A stretch of 64,000 bases of DNA from Corinectria fuckeliana (Eukaryota; Ascomycota; Sordariomycetes; Hypocreales; Nectriaceae), in NCBI GenBank assembly GCA_019137255.1, contig WPDH01000057.1:1-64000 (forward strand), read 5' to 3'. Shown piece after piece: positions 34,478-47,089 of the stretch (its first letter is position 1; each line of letters begins with the position of its first letter). The notes beneath the pieces were generated by a model, which was not told where the DNA came from, made no database searches, and was given only the letters and a program-made list of their open reading frames with translations. A program made the position numbers and the translations under genes.

Positions 34478-36799
34478 ATGGACTACAAATCGGGCATCAT
34501 GCCTTTGACCCAGGTCCACAAGGCTCCCTTCACCATCGAGTCTCCCGGCTACGAGAAGGTCGACGGCGAAACCCTCCCGCGCCGTCATCCCCGCGCCAAG
34601 GACGGCCTGCTCAACAGCCCTGCCGAGGGCGTCCATACCGTCTACGATATAGTCACTCGCAGCGCCCGCTTGTACCCCAACCACACGGCCGTCGGCGCCC
34701 GCAAGCTCGTCAAGCTGCACAAGGAGACCAAGAAGGTCAAGAAGAACATCGATGGCGAGACCCGCGAGATCGACAAGGAGTGGCAGTACTTCGAGCTCTC
34801 CAAGTTCGACTACTTGACCCACAAGCAGTATGAAGAGCGTGTCCATCAAATCGGCTCCGGCCTGCGCAACCTGGGCTTGACCAGCCAAGACAAGGTCCAC
34901 CTCTTTGGCACCACAAGGTATGTTCTGAAAACACCCCGACCTTGACTTTCGGGCCGTCGCTGCTCTGCCCCGGATCGTTGCGCTGACCCGGTCCTGTACA
35001 GCGTTGGCTGGATTTCCGTATCGCACGGATGCGCCTCGCAGGCCATTTCCATCGTAACCGCTTATGACACCCTCGGATCCAGCGGCGTCGAGCACTCTCT
35101 CATCCAGACTGGCTGCACCGTCATGTACACCGATCCCCACCTACTCAAGACCGCCGCCGAACCCATCAAGAAGTCCAGCATCAAGACCGTCATTGTCAAC
35201 GAGGAGAGTGTCTTCACTGCCGGCGGCGAGATCGAAAAATTCAAAGCCGAGCACCCCGATGTTCAAGTTCTTACCTATGAGGAGCTGCGCAGACTAGGCG
35301 AGGAGAAGCCGGTGGCACCCAACCCGGCCAAGCCTACGGACCTCTACTGCGTCATGTACACCTCCGGCTCTACTGGCCTGCCCAAGGGCGTCTGCATTTC
35401 CCACGAGGGTCTTGTTGCTGGAGGTGCGTCGTCACTGTTGCCCATTGCAACCGTTGTTTGCTGCTTGCTTTCATGCGACCGAGCGTTGTGCTAATCATTG
35501 TCATTTTAGTTACCGGTCTCTACACCTGTGTCGAGGAATGTGTGAGCGACAAGGAGTGTATCCTAGCTTACCTGCCTCTGGCCCATATCTTCGAGATGGC
35601 CCTCGAGAACCTCGTCCTCTTCATTGGTGGAACTCTTGGATACGGCAACCCTCGAACGCTGTCCGACGCCATGGTCAAGAACTGCTTTGGTGACATGCAC
35701 GAATTCCGACCCACTGTCATGGTTGGTGTTCCTCAGATCTGGGAGACGGTCAAGAAGGGCGTCGTGGCCAAGCTGGAGTCTTCCAGTCCCGTTCTCCGAG
35801 CTTTGTTCTGGAGCGCGTTCAACTATAAGGCTTTCATGACCAAGAACAGGCTGCCCATGGCCAACGTTTTCGACAACGTCGTCTTCAGTAAGGTCCGAGA
35901 GCTCACCGGCGGCCGCCTTCGCTTCACCATGAACGGTGCCAGTGGCATCTCCGACGGCACCAAGAACTTCCTCTCCTTGGTTCTGGCTCCCATGTTGGCC
36001 GGGTACGGTCTCACTGAGACTTGCGCCAACGGAGCCCTAGGTTGCCCTCTCGAGTATTCCCCCAACGCCATCGGTCCCATCCCATCCAGTTGCGACGCCA
36101 AGCTTGTCTCGATTCCCGAACTCGGATATTTCGCCGACTCGAACCCACCCCAGGGTGAGATCTGGCTCAAGGGTCTCCCAATCATGACCAAGTACTACGA
36201 CAACGCCGAAGAGACCGAGAAGGCCCTGACCCCCGACGGATGGTTCAAGACTGGTGACATTGGCGAGTTCGACGCTGACGGCCACCTCCGAGTCTTCGAC
36301 CGTGTCAAGAATCTCGTCAAGATGCAGGGTGGTGAATACATCGCCCTTGAGAAGCTCGAGGCGGTGTACCGAGGTGCGCAGACCGTGGCTAACGTCATGG
36401 TCCACGCTGATCCCGAGTACAACCGCCCCATCGCTGTCATCATGCCCAACGAGAAGGTCCTGGTCGAGAAGGCCAAGGAGGTTGGCGTGCAGGAGGGCAA
36501 CATCCACACCATGCACCACAACAAGAAGGTCGTGAGCGCCGTGCTGAAGGATCTCCAAACGGCTGCCAAGCGAGCTGGCTTCACCGCAATTGAAATCGTT
36601 TCCGGCGTCGTCATCACCGACGAGGAGTGGACTCCTGATAGTGTAAGAACTCCTCGCTCCCATCCCTTTTCTTTTTCAACGGAGAGCAGCAGCTAACACG
36701 ATTCCGTAGGGTCTTGTCACCGCTACCCAGAAGCTGAACCGCAAAGTGATTCTTGAGAAATTCAAGAAGGACATCGACGAGTGTCTCAAGAGTACGTAA
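34478..36799 (+). CDS. Long-chain acyl-CoA synthetase (Faa1/Faa4 type)
   Basis: Four exons, 34478-34917, 35002-35423, 35510-36642 and 36710-36799, join in phase to give 694 residues. The AMP-binding core is complete: the P-loop YTSGSTGLPKG, then AYLPLAHIFEMALE, the adenine-site motif YGLTETCANG, and the FACS signature region GWFKTGDIGEFDADGHL and FDRVKNLVKMQGGEYIALEK. The C-terminus NRKVILEKFKKDIDECLKST is typical of fungal Faa1 relatives. The enzyme uses ATP to join long-chain fatty acids to CoA for lipid synthesis, protein acylation or beta-oxidation. Length and order match the yeast Faa1 family. No peroxisomal SKL-type ending is present, which argues for the cytosolic, ER or lipid-droplet form. 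Introns have GTATGT, GTGCGT and GTAAGA donors. Confidence 0.93.
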
Positions 36800-38105
36800 A
36801 CGGCGCGAAGCGAGGCGATGTCGGGCATATCTCTGGTGGCGCAACGGGAACCGACGGAAGGATGGACGGACGAAACGATGAAGGATACCAAGCGCGAGGG
36901 CTACGTGATTTGCGTAGCCTGGATTTTCATGTTGACACTGATGGAGAGTGCGGTTGAATGTACTGTAACTTGTGCGGCGTTGGCTCCATGATGTTTTGTC
37001 GGACTTTGATTTGAATGCCTCAGCACAGTGGCCATCCCCTCCTATTATGTATCTATGGTTCCATATTTTAAAGACCCTGCTCGTACAAGGCCCCGAAAAG
37101 CCCGGACAACGTGATGTGATGTGATTGCGCTCGCTGAGCTCCGTCTTCGACATGTGAAAGCCATCCACCAGGGACAAGTCCAGTCTTATTCGTAGATGGA
37201 TGGATTGACCGCAAAGCGCCGAGTGGGGCGACGAATGAGCTGCGACGGCCAAGAGGCGACGATGGAGCCCTGTCTGTCGTTCTATCTTCGTATCCACGTC
37301 ATGCGTCGTGTCTCGAGAACGGGATTTTCACCAAGCATGTGATCCTTAACTGGCCTAAGCTTATGACTTAGGCTGTAAATATTCTATGTAATACTTGAAT
37401 TTATATAGAAAGCTTTAACTTGTGTATAGATATGATTAAATGGCTAATACTTGAGCTATAACATACATGGTCACTCAGCACCCTGAGATTAACGTGTATG
37501 ACCGAGATAAGGCTGTGGATGTCTTGATAGACTAGATACTAACTAGTACGTACTCATTGGGCATGTTTCCTGACTGGGCTACTAACAAAAAAGACTGGTG
37601 GTATTCGTAATCTCTCTCACACCGCCCAAATAAGCAAAGGCTCGAATGAAAACGCCAGCCCCTGCACCGTGCCATGCTTGCTACCTGCTTTGCTATATAC
37701 GGAACAAGAAGAAGAAAGCCAAAAAAAAACACGAGTAAGAGGAACATTTATAAAAAAAGGAAACCCCCGCGGCCTTGGTGAGAGAAACAACAAAAAGGTT
37801 GGAGTTCATACGTATTGTACGTATGGATTTGCCCGGGGGAGGAGGAGAATGGCCAGGGGTCAGGGGCTATGCGCATGACAGTATCCAACGAGGACACGGA
37901 AATGAGCATGCGGGCACAAAGCTTGGTTTAGGAGGCTCTTCCGGGTGTCCCGACTCCCGAGGTCCAGCGAGGGAGGGGTCCGTGGCAGTTGACGAGTCGC
38001 TCCGGTCCTGGGAGGCTAGTCGTCATACTATGTAGAGGCTAGCAGGAAAGGCAGCAATTCTAATGGATGATAACATGATAGCTATCATGACCGCGCATTT
38101 TCCTT
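36800..38105. other. Intergenic region between convergent genes
   Basis: 1.3 kb between the stops of the acyl-CoA synthetase and the deubiquitinase. 37370-37460 is AT-rich. Small open frames have no recognisable content. No gene called. Confidence 0.5.
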
Positions 38106-41100
38106 TCACCGCATGTCCTTGCGGCGGAAGAAGACGAGATAAGGCACTCGGTCGGCGCCGGACTTGAAGACGTTCTTCTGGACGTCGTAGCGGTCGCCGC
38201 TGCCGATGCGGACGTTGGTCACCTTGGCGTCGTCGCAGTACTTCCAGGCGTAGGGGTCGTGCGAGGCCGTGTCGCGGACGTAGGCCGTGTAGTGGCCCTG
38301 ATGGGCCTTGGCGCCCGAGTGGACGAGCACGGCGTACGTCTCGTAGCGGAAGGGCCCGGTCATGGCTGGGTCGGAGGGGGCGGCAGTCGAGTCCGAGTGC
38401 GGCATGAAGAAGGGCGCCATGTCGGTGTCGTTGAGGTCCCACGTCATGAGGGCGCTGGACTTGAGCGTCTCTCCCCGGGACCGGTTGAAGTTGAAGCGGC
38501 GGAGGGCGAAGCAGAGGAGCGAGGGGAGGCGGGCGAAGGAGAGGGACTGGAGGGCGCGCGTCTTGCGGCGGCAGTGGTCGCACGAGAAGTCGTTGAGCGA
38601 GTTGCTGGCCGTGTGCTGCTTGAGGGCGTGGGTGAGCGTGGGCCCGCTGTCGTCGCCGACGTAGAGGGCGAGCCAGTCGAAGGGTGTGAAGGTGTGCGAC
38701 TTGGTGTGGCACTCGAGGCACTCGACTGTGCCCAGCTCGAGGCCGCGCCAGTACTTGTCGACGATGGACTGGTTGAGCTTGCTGTGGTCGCGCCAGTACT
38801 CGGCTGCCGCCTGGACCAGCGACTGACGCTTGGTGTTGGGCTGATCAACGGCACCCAGCTGGTCTCTCCGCGTGTTGGTTTCGTCGTGGAGGTGAGTGAC
38901 GAGGAACGACATGAACTCTTGTGCATCCTGCTGGAGCTCGCCGCCAAACTCCGCATCGACTTGCTTAGAGACCTGGGAGACGTGGAGTGAGTACCTCTGC
39001 GAGAAGGTTAGCCGTGATCTGTGAGAAAACTTCAAGGGTTCAGTTCAGGGGTGAAGAGTGTATCACTTACCATCAACGTTTGCGCCTTCATGACCTGGAA
39101 TTTGCCCGAGCTCATCCAGTGGAACAGGTTGCTGATGATTCGAATCATCAGTTGGGGGTGGTCGATCTTCTCATCGTCCTTCCTCGGCGCCGTGTACTGG
39201 GATATCCAGTTCGAGTCTGCAAGCACTCGTCCGAATTCAGGGGATGCGAGGAGACACTGCAGCGTGCTGTTTGCGTAGCACCAGTTCCGAGGGTTGTTAA
39301 GGCCCGTGTAAAACCTGTTGTTATCGGCAGCGGGCGGTTGCTCAGCCTTCGTGGGGACTCGAGCTACTTGGCGGTTTGCAGGCGCTCCGTTATTGTTCCC
39401 GTAGATTTCACCGTCGTCCGCGCTCTCAGACAACCCATTGTAGCTTGGCCGGGGCATGGCCGGAGCTGGTCGAGTCGGAGGCGAAGGGAGGTCGGTATCC
39501 AGATCGACTTTATGAGACAGTCCGTATAACGTCTGTTGCTGTGGCCGGTCCTGCGAAGACATGGACTCTTGCTCCGTAGAGACGGGCGGAAACCTCCTAA
39601 GAAAGTCCTCCTTGGACCGGAGGAAGCTGGGTGACGATTCCGTTTCTTTGGCTTCATTGTCTACCATCTGCTGCCAAGCCTTGGCATCGTTTTCGCTCAG
39701 GGGCTTGACAACATATTTCGACTTCCTTCGGTCAATGGCATTGCTTCGGATTAGTCTGGTCGATTGAGCTGGCTTTGAGTTGGCTGTCTGCGTGCTTGCT
39801 TGAAGAGATGCTGGACCCATTAAATCCACCCAGCCATCAATGCCCCCCCTCAAGAGCTTGGGGGGGTGCTTCAGATCTCGCAGGTAGTTGTAATGCACCA
39901 AGGCTCGACGAAGCGACGTGAGGACTAGCTGATCTGGATGGGCTGAAGACTCTGTGATCGCCTCAGAGCTTTGGTCGTAAAAGACGACCATATCATATTT
40001 ATCTCGCTGCTCGAACAGAGACTCTTCCTGGTTCGGGGATAGCACAAGACTCTCTGATATCTGATCTGCCGAAATGTTGTCTCTCATCAGGATGCTCGGC
40101 TCGATGCAAATGGTCGACGAGGACATGATGTGGCCCTCGTTGAACGCTTGTCGAAACCGTATGTCAATGATCAAAATGGAACCTTTTGCCTTCATGGCCT
40201 GATAGAGCTCATCCGGACTTATCGAATCTCCTTCTGGAACCATTATGGCGTTCTCCGGTGGCACGGGAGGGATCTGATTGTTTTGAGAGTAGCTCTGAGC
40301 TGGAGAAAAATAGTCGGCTTGCGCCTGTGAAGATGCTGTTGGAGTACCAGGGACTGAGGAAGTCGAGGAGCCGGTTCGATTATATATATTACGGGGTGTG
40401 CTTGCAGGTGGTCGTGAAACTTCTCCTGATATACTCCCACGAGCCGGACTATAGATAGCATCCGGCATCTTGGGTAAAGTAGGTACGGTGCTTTTTATGT
40501 CAATCTTTGGCGGCCTTGGCGGACCGGGAGGCATCTCTCGAGGTCCGGCCGGCTTGGGGAGACTGATTTGGTGTGTCTTGATGCGCGGATCTTGGCCCGG
40601 AGACGGCTGCGGGCCTCTGAGATTGGCAAAGCGAGCGGCTAGATCCTGAGTAGCAGTTTTCGATAGGTTCAAACTTGAACGTCCTGGGTTGATAGCGTTC
40701 CCGTGGAGGGCCGGAGGTTTTGGTTGGATGTTTGGCTTGGTCTTCGCCGCCGAGCCCTTTTTGTTGGACTGGGGAGATGTAATGGCTGATCGGTTTGCGG
40801 GGGGTAGTGAGTTGCCATTTTGTGTTGTCTTGGTATGGGATTTGGGCTGAGAGCCAGCATCATTCTCTTGGGACGGGGCGGCTCTCTGGGCGGTGGGTTT
40901 CACGCCGGTTCTCTTATTATCTGCAATGATGTCCTGTTTGATCTTCGCAAAGACAGCATCTTGCTGGCTGATCTTCTTAAGCAGGGCGTTGTGCGCTCGT
41001 GCTAGATCGTTTCGGTCGTTTTTTAGGGAGGTGTAGTCTCGGTGGTTCCGAATGGACTGGACTGCAATGACAGACGCGCGGATATAGTCCTTGAAGGCGA

Positions 41101-41371
41101 GAGCAGGCCTGTTGAAGTCGCGACTCATCTGCGCCTGTCGAAGCGATGCCTCGGCGGATTCTAGCAACTTGCGAATAGACTGGTTCGTGTCGATGTCTCT
41201 TGGAGCTGCCAGTATGTCCTCAATATGTGGAATCGGAGTCCCGCCGGGCCTGGCATCGCCTCCATTGCGCCCGGTTGGAGGCTGGTGTCCAAAGGCGCCG
41301 GTAGAGGCCATGGGATGGGTGCGGGTATCGACCAGGCTGGCCGATCGTGAATGACCTATGGAAGTCATCAC
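38106..41371 (-). CDS. Doa4/Ubp-like ubiquitin-specific protease with rhodanese domain
   Basis: Two exons, 41371-39071 and 38996-38106, join in phase across a 74-bp intron (GTAAGT...CGCAG) to give 1063 residues. An N-terminal helical MIT/USP8-dimer-like region (about 45-160) is followed by a disordered Pro/Ser-rich linker. A rhodanese-like domain follows (about 385-520, with ILIIDIRFRQAFNEGHI and LLRGGIDGWVDLMG). The USP catalytic domain runs from about 690: Cys box GLNNPRNWCYANSTLQCLL (Cys about 698), LQQDAQEFMSFL, two CxxC zinc pairs (CLEC, CDHC), and His box GHYTAYVRD (His about 1002). This order matches Doa4/Ubp4-5 and mammalian USP8, which remove ubiquitin from cargo at endosomes. The Cys box differs from the common NNLGNTCYMNS form but keeps the catalytic Cys. 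It is divergent from the Vps27 gene. Confidence 0.9.
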
Positions 41372-42417
41372 AGTGGCTAGGTCGGAGGAACGGTTATCGT
41401 CGAATCATTTCTCTTCGGAGGAGTTCGGTTTCGAGGATTCGAAGTCGAATCGAGTCGCCGGTTCGCGTTCAAGTAGGTCGGAGGGAATGAACGAGTCAAT
41501 CGAATATCGAGGAATACGGTCGACGGTAGATATATGGACACAATAGGTCAACGCTCCGTCCAAGTTGTGTTCGCTAGAATGTGCAGCATCGTCTCAGAAC
41601 AAAGAACCCGTTCAAATGAATTCACAAGAAAACTCCTAGCAGAAAGACATGCTCCAGGCGGGACGAGTTGTTGGAAGCTGGGACTCGGCGGTCATACCGA
41701 GAACAAAAGAACCGGACATCGGCGCCCAGGCGACAGCTCCACGGGCATGTGGTTCGCGGGGAGGTACGCAAGGGTGTGGTCAGGGTACCTGAGGCCCTCA
41801 AGATCTAAGGTGGCGCCACAGGTATCTCAGACTGATGCCTTAGTACTTCCCCAGCTCAACAACCACGAGCCACGTACGCCACAAACAACGTCGTCATCTG
41901 CTCGCCGCAGACTGTTAGTGGGTCACCCGCCCAATTTGACGCAAGGCGGACCGGTGTTGAGCTGTCCACTGAGCAGCGCCCTTGGTGGATCTCTTACAGC
42001 CCAAGGAACCCGCCGGGACCCTGTCCGTTTGGCGCTACGGCGGGCCTGGATTAGGTACCTGGAGAGCTGCCTGGCTCAGAAGGTTGTTCAGTAAGTTCTT
42101 ATGTAGGGTGCCTTTCTAGGCACCTACTTAGCGTAGCAGAAGCTAGCCCATCCGGTACCAGTGACCACCTTACGTCGTAGACCTACCTCATCGCTGACTG
42201 ACTGATGAGGCTGGGGCAACGAGAGCCTGGAGCAAGCCTGGTGAACCTCGATCCAACATCCTCCTCTACTGCGTCAACTCCATCCATCTCTTTCTTCTGC
42301 TGATCTCGTCGCCATCCGCGAATCTCGACATTGTTCTCAGCTTACGCATCAGCCGAGCGCCGTCCTCCCCTCCCTTCGTCCCGCTATCTCAGCCGCCACC
42401 GCCGCCGTCCTCCCAAG
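41372..42417. promoter_or_regulatory. Shared promoter region of Doa4-like and Vps27 genes
   Basis: 1046 bp between divergent start codons. It contains TAGGTACC-type motifs near 41764-41790 and 42050-42130. A 186-codon open frame across it has no domain and mixed low-complexity composition, so I do not call it. Confidence 0.5.
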
Positions 42418-44826
42418 ATGATGAGTTGGTGGTCGTCCTCGGCCAACACGGCCTTGGACGAGCAGATTGAGAGGGCCACGAGCAGCAGCCTGTAGGCGCC
42501 ACCCGACACTCGCCTGTGTTCTATCGATGTTCCCTTGCTGACTGGCCTGATACCCAGAGAAGATATTGCTTTGAACCTCGAAATCTCCGACATCATTAGG
42601 TCCAAGACGGTCGCGCCCAAGGAGGCTATGCGCTCGCTCAAACGGCGCATCGGTAATAAGAACCCCAACTCGCAGCTGAGCGCGCTGAGCGTATGACGTC
42701 CCCTAGCCGATGTGGACCGTTCTGAAGCTAACCCGCACACAGCTTACCGATACGTGCGTCAAGAATGGCGGATCGCATTTCCTGGCCGAGATCGCCTCCC
42801 GCGAGTTCATGGACAACTTGGTGTCGCTTCTCCAGGCCGTCGGAGGCGCCGCTGTCAACGCCGAAGTTAAAGCGAAGATACTCGAGCTGATACAACTGTG
42901 GGCTGGAGCTACTGAAGGGCGATACGATCTTGGCTATATTGGAGAGGTGTATACCATGTTGCAGCGAGACGGATACCAGTTTCCGCCCAAGATTTCGGTG
43001 TCGAGCAGCATGATTGACAGCAGTGCGGTAAGAGACGACCACCATGACTTGGCATAGTATATGACTGACAATATTGGACCTGCAGCCCCCAGAGTGGACG
43101 GACTCCGATGTCTGCATGCGATGCCGGACTCCCTTTACCTTTACCAATCGAAAGCATCACTGCCGAAATTGTGGAAACTGCTTCGACCAGCAGTGCTCGA
43201 CTAAGACTGTCGCACTCCCTCATCTAGGGATCCTCACCCCCGTTCGAGTCGACGATGGATGCTATGCCAAACTCACCAGCAAGGCCTTCAAAGATCCTAC
43301 ACCTTCCCTCGATCGATCACCCACCTACCCCCACAAGACGCGCAGTACCTCGGCCATGCAGCCACGGAATGCCCGAGTCGATGAGGGTTTCGATGAAGAT
43401 CTGAAAAAAGCTTTGGCAATGAGCTTGGAAGAGGTCAAGACGCACCACCATGGGTATGCCGAGCCCATCGCGAGTCCCGCCCAGACCAACGTGGACCCCT
43501 CGGCAGCTAAGCAAGCTGAGGAGGACGATGACGATCTCAAGGCAGCGATTGCAGCATCCCTAGCCGATATGGAGGAGCAGAAGCAGAGACACGCGGCAGC
43601 GCTCAAGCAGCAGACGTCGAGCGCTTTCGGGGCTGGCACCACCAGCTTTGTCCTCCCCAAGAACGACTACGAGCTGACACCTGTGGAGGCAGAGAACATT
43701 AACCTCTTCTCTACCTTGGTAGACCGCTTGCAAACACAGCCGCCAGGTACCATTCTCAGGGAGCCGCAGATCCAGGAGCTTTATGACAGCATTGGGACAC
43801 TACGTCCTAAACTGGCACGGACGTACGGAGAGGCCATGAGCAAGCATGGTATGGTTTCGTCTCTCACTCTTCAACGCTTGGCCGGAACTAACTTCAATCA
43901 AAGATACACTCTTGGATCTTCATGCCAAGCTCTCGACCGTGGTCCGATATTACGACCGCATGCTGGAAGAGAGACTATCCAAGGCCTACCACCAACAAAG
44001 TCTCCCTGGATACAATCTCCCTCCCCGCGGACAGTCTAGTCCATATGTCCCCGTGCGTATGGGTTGCGCCCCCGGGTTAGTAGAGACCTTTTATACTGGC
44101 CAGCAACACGCGAGTTATCAGGCCTCTCTGCAGCACCCTTATCAGCATCAACCCCCACAGGCAACGCCCCAGCCTCAATATGCATCGTATGGCCAATATC
44201 CACCGTCTCAGCAGCCTCAGCGGACCGAGAGCTGGCAAGATACGGCACCATCGGCACCGTCTGCGCCCCAGGATCCGTACCCGCAGCAACCTCCCCTTGA
44301 TGCGACCCAGTCAGCACCAACGCCTCAGCAATCTGCTGCTACGCCAATGACCGACCCCAATGCTTCATACTACCTCCAACCTCAGCAGACCCCCCAGGCA
44401 GCTCCCCTAGGACCATCGGCTCCGGGACCGGTCCCTGATGCTGGCCAGTCCCCCTACCCGAATCTACAGCAGCCGATGCAGTACTCGGCCCCTTCACAGC
44501 CAACGCCGACTCAGACCTCTGCCCAGCCAGTCTCTGTCAGTCAGACTGCTCAGCCATCCCAACGACCCCAGCAACTTCAGCAGGCGCAGTCACCTCAGCC
44601 TTCGCAGCCGCTGCAGCAAGCACCACCGCAGCAGCAGCAACCGTATTGGCAACCATCAATGCCTCAAAAACAGCAGCAGCAGCAGCAAGCACCCCCCGCC
44701 GCACCTCAGACCTGGGCGTACGCAGGTTACAACCAGGACCCCTTCCCAGCAGTGCCAACGCACGAACCTGGTCACCAGCAGCAGCAGCAGCAGCCGGTAA
44801 AGGAGGAAGCGCTGATTGAGCTTTGA
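42418..44826 (+). CDS. VPS27: ESCRT-0 subunit Vps27 (VHS-FYVE-UIM protein)
   Basis: Five exons, 42418-42491, 42558-42690, 42743-43027, 43086-43848 and 43904-44826, join in phase to give 725 residues. The VHS domain covers about residues 8-150 (LDEQIERATSSSLEDIALNL, KNPNSQLSALSLTDTCVKN). The FYVE zinc finger follows at about 165-228 with the PI3P-binding RKHHCRNCG motif. Two ubiquitin-interacting motifs follow: DEDLKKALAMSLEEV at about 267 and DDLKAAIAASLADME at about 313. A coiled region (GTLRPKLARTYGEAMSKH, LLDLHAKLSTVVRYYDRML) probably binds Hse1, and the tail is Gln/Pro-rich. Vps27 recruits ubiquitylated cargo to endosomes. In the FYVE C-terminus the usual VRVCxxC reads VRVDDGC, so one canonical zinc ligand is placed differently. 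A CAG-repeat-like stretch lies near 44628-44700. Confidence 0.93.
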
Positions 44827-45981
44827 TAAACAAGCGGGGTAAAACGAGGGACTGTCTGAAGGTGTAGGTTACGGGGTGTGCGTGCGTGTCGCGGACTGGG
44901 CTGTTATTGAATCAACGGCGTTGGGCGGGTATCTGTTTTGTTCGGCAAGACAAGAATGTTACTACAGGGGCATCCGATAGGCTTGGACAACCCAGGCGAT
45001 AGCTACAGTCCCGCGATTTATGATACCTCTCAGTTGCCGCCTTGCGCGATATCGACCGTTGTTGAAGTCGGCTTGCATTGGTCACTTGCTGACCCCCATG
45101 CTGCGATCCTAACGCGCATACACAGGTACATGTACATGTGGATGCTCTAGGTCTAGATCCCAGTGATCTGGAGTGAACTGCCGACAGATGGCGTGTCCCC
45201 ATTCCCTGTCTTCATGGCTCCCGCAAGTAGCAAGCCGAAGCGCGATACAGCGGGGTTTTCCTTCCACCACTACCAAGCATCACGCTTGCCTCCCACTGGT
45301 GAAATGGGCTGTACACAACGTCGACTACGTACCTATGCACAGGGTGAAGCCGGTGAGCAGAAAATGTCTGTAGCCTTGTCGCGCCGCGCTATGTACGTGG
45401 GCATTTCTGACACCCCCCCCCCCTCGATCCAATCGTCACGATGCAAAGCTCTTTTTCCAAGGTTTTGTTGGAGCGGGCCCAACTCCCTGGGTCCCCCCTC
45501 GGACCGCAGCACGGACCAATCGGCGCCGCGTGGTGGTCCACGCCCGTCATGGATGGCGGGGCCGGCTCCGGGCACCGGACGGGAAGGCTTTGAGTCACTG
45601 GCTGGGTGCGCGGTCCGGTGCGCGGAGGGGGAGGGCGTGTGGGATGTTAGCCTACAGTACGTTACGTGTACTCATGATTGGATAAGGCAATAGTTAGATG
45701 AGGCAATGGCTGGATGAGGCAATGATGGGTGCATTTTCGGGCTTTTCTTTTGGTTTCTTGTTCCTCTTTTCCCTGTCGCTGTACTTGATCCTGGCGATGA
45801 GTGACATTGCCGGACTGCCGCCGGGCAGGTACCTTGCCTTTATCCCTCACTCTTGCTCGCCCGTACTTACTTAAATCGCTTGTTGCCCAGCTGTTTCTCT
45901 CTCTTCCCGTCCCTCTCCCTCCCTCTCTCACAGCAGAAGAGAATCCTAGCTACACAACACAGCACCGCTGCTCCCTCCATC
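44827..45981. other. Intergenic region, no gene seen
   Basis: 1.16 kb containing a poly-C run at about 45412-45422 and a C/T-rich leader before the next ATG. No gene or RNA recognised. Confidence 0.5.
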
Positions 45982-46819
45982 ATGGCTCCCACCATCCACC
46001 TCGTCCGCCACGCCCAGGGCTACCACAACCTCTCGCACGCCAACGAGCAGCTCCACGACCCGGACCTGACGCCCCTCGGCGAGCAGCAGTGCGCCAACCT
46101 GCGCGCCGCGTTCCCGCACCACGCCAGGGTCACCCGCCTGCTCGCCTCCCCCATGCGCCGCACCGTCTACACCTGCCTCAACGCCTTCGGCGCCGCCGCC
46201 CTGCTGCCCGTCACGGCGCTGCCGGAGTTCCAGGAGATCTCGCTGCAGCCTTGCGATGTTGGCTCCGCCGTCGCCGAGGTGGCCGCCGAGTTCGCCGGCA
46301 AGGCCGACTACTCGCGCGTCGAGGAGACGTGGACCGACAAGGGCGTCAACAGCCCGTACGAGCCTACGCTGGAGAAGCTGCTTGCCCGTGGAAAAAAGGG
46401 CCGGCATACGCTGAGGGAGGCTGCTGGCAATGGAGACGATCACATTGTTGTCGTGACTCACGGCAGTTTCCTACACTTCTTGACGGATGACTGGCTAGGT
46501 ATCGATGAGCAGCATGGTATGTATCTCCACAGCCCAAGAGCGACAAGCACAGCAGATAGAAAGGCACGGGCCCCGAAGGCGAAGATCGATGCTGACCATT
46601 TATACAGCCACGGGCTGGTCCAACTGCGAGTACCGATCATACCAGTTCGTTGACCCCACGGGCAAGGACGAGGAGGCTGCTTTGCGTGAAACCAACGAGA
46701 GTTGGAGTCGTCGACATGGCAGTTGTATCCCTCTGACGCAGACGGAGCAGCGCGAATTACGCCCGCTCATGATTGAGAAGATGGGGCCCTATCTTCATCT
46801 TATCAACGTCAGGAACTAG
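45982..46819 (+). CDS. Histidine phosphatase (phosphoglycerate mutase-like) family protein
   Basis: Two exons, 45982-46516 and 46608-46819, join in phase across a GTATGT...ACAG intron to give 248 residues. The catalytic motif LVRHAQGYHN near the start contains the phospho-acceptor His (RHA, a variant of RHG). ASPMRRTVYTC supplies the second Arg and VVVTHGSFLHFL the second His. These are the active-site features of the branch-1 histidine phosphatase superfamily. Fungal relatives of this size are usually annotated as phosphoglycerate mutase family proteins, and the true substrate is rarely known; a metabolite phosphatase is more likely than glycolytic mutase. The start was chosen as the Met directly before the catalytic strand. 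Confidence 0.88.
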
Positions 46820-47089
46820 CCTCGACAGACTAGACTTATCCTTGTCTGCCGGAGGGAGGGGAAGCATTTGGAATTTGTAATAGTTCAGAAGATGTGTTTT
46901 AGATAGACTTGAACTGGGCGTAGAAAATATTGGAACTTGGACATGATATCAGGAATCAGGAACAGAAGTGCGTTTAGCATAGACAGAAACTATAGCAAAC
47001 GCAGACCGCGTTGTGTTAGGTTTCTCTCGTGAGAACCAGGGATGAAAGACAAGATATCATCCTCCACGATATGCACGATTTATCGCTCG

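Noticed and set aside
41534..42094. 186-codon plus-strand open frame in the Doa4-like/Vps27 promoter
   Set aside because: No domain, biased composition, and position within a shared promoter argue against a gene.
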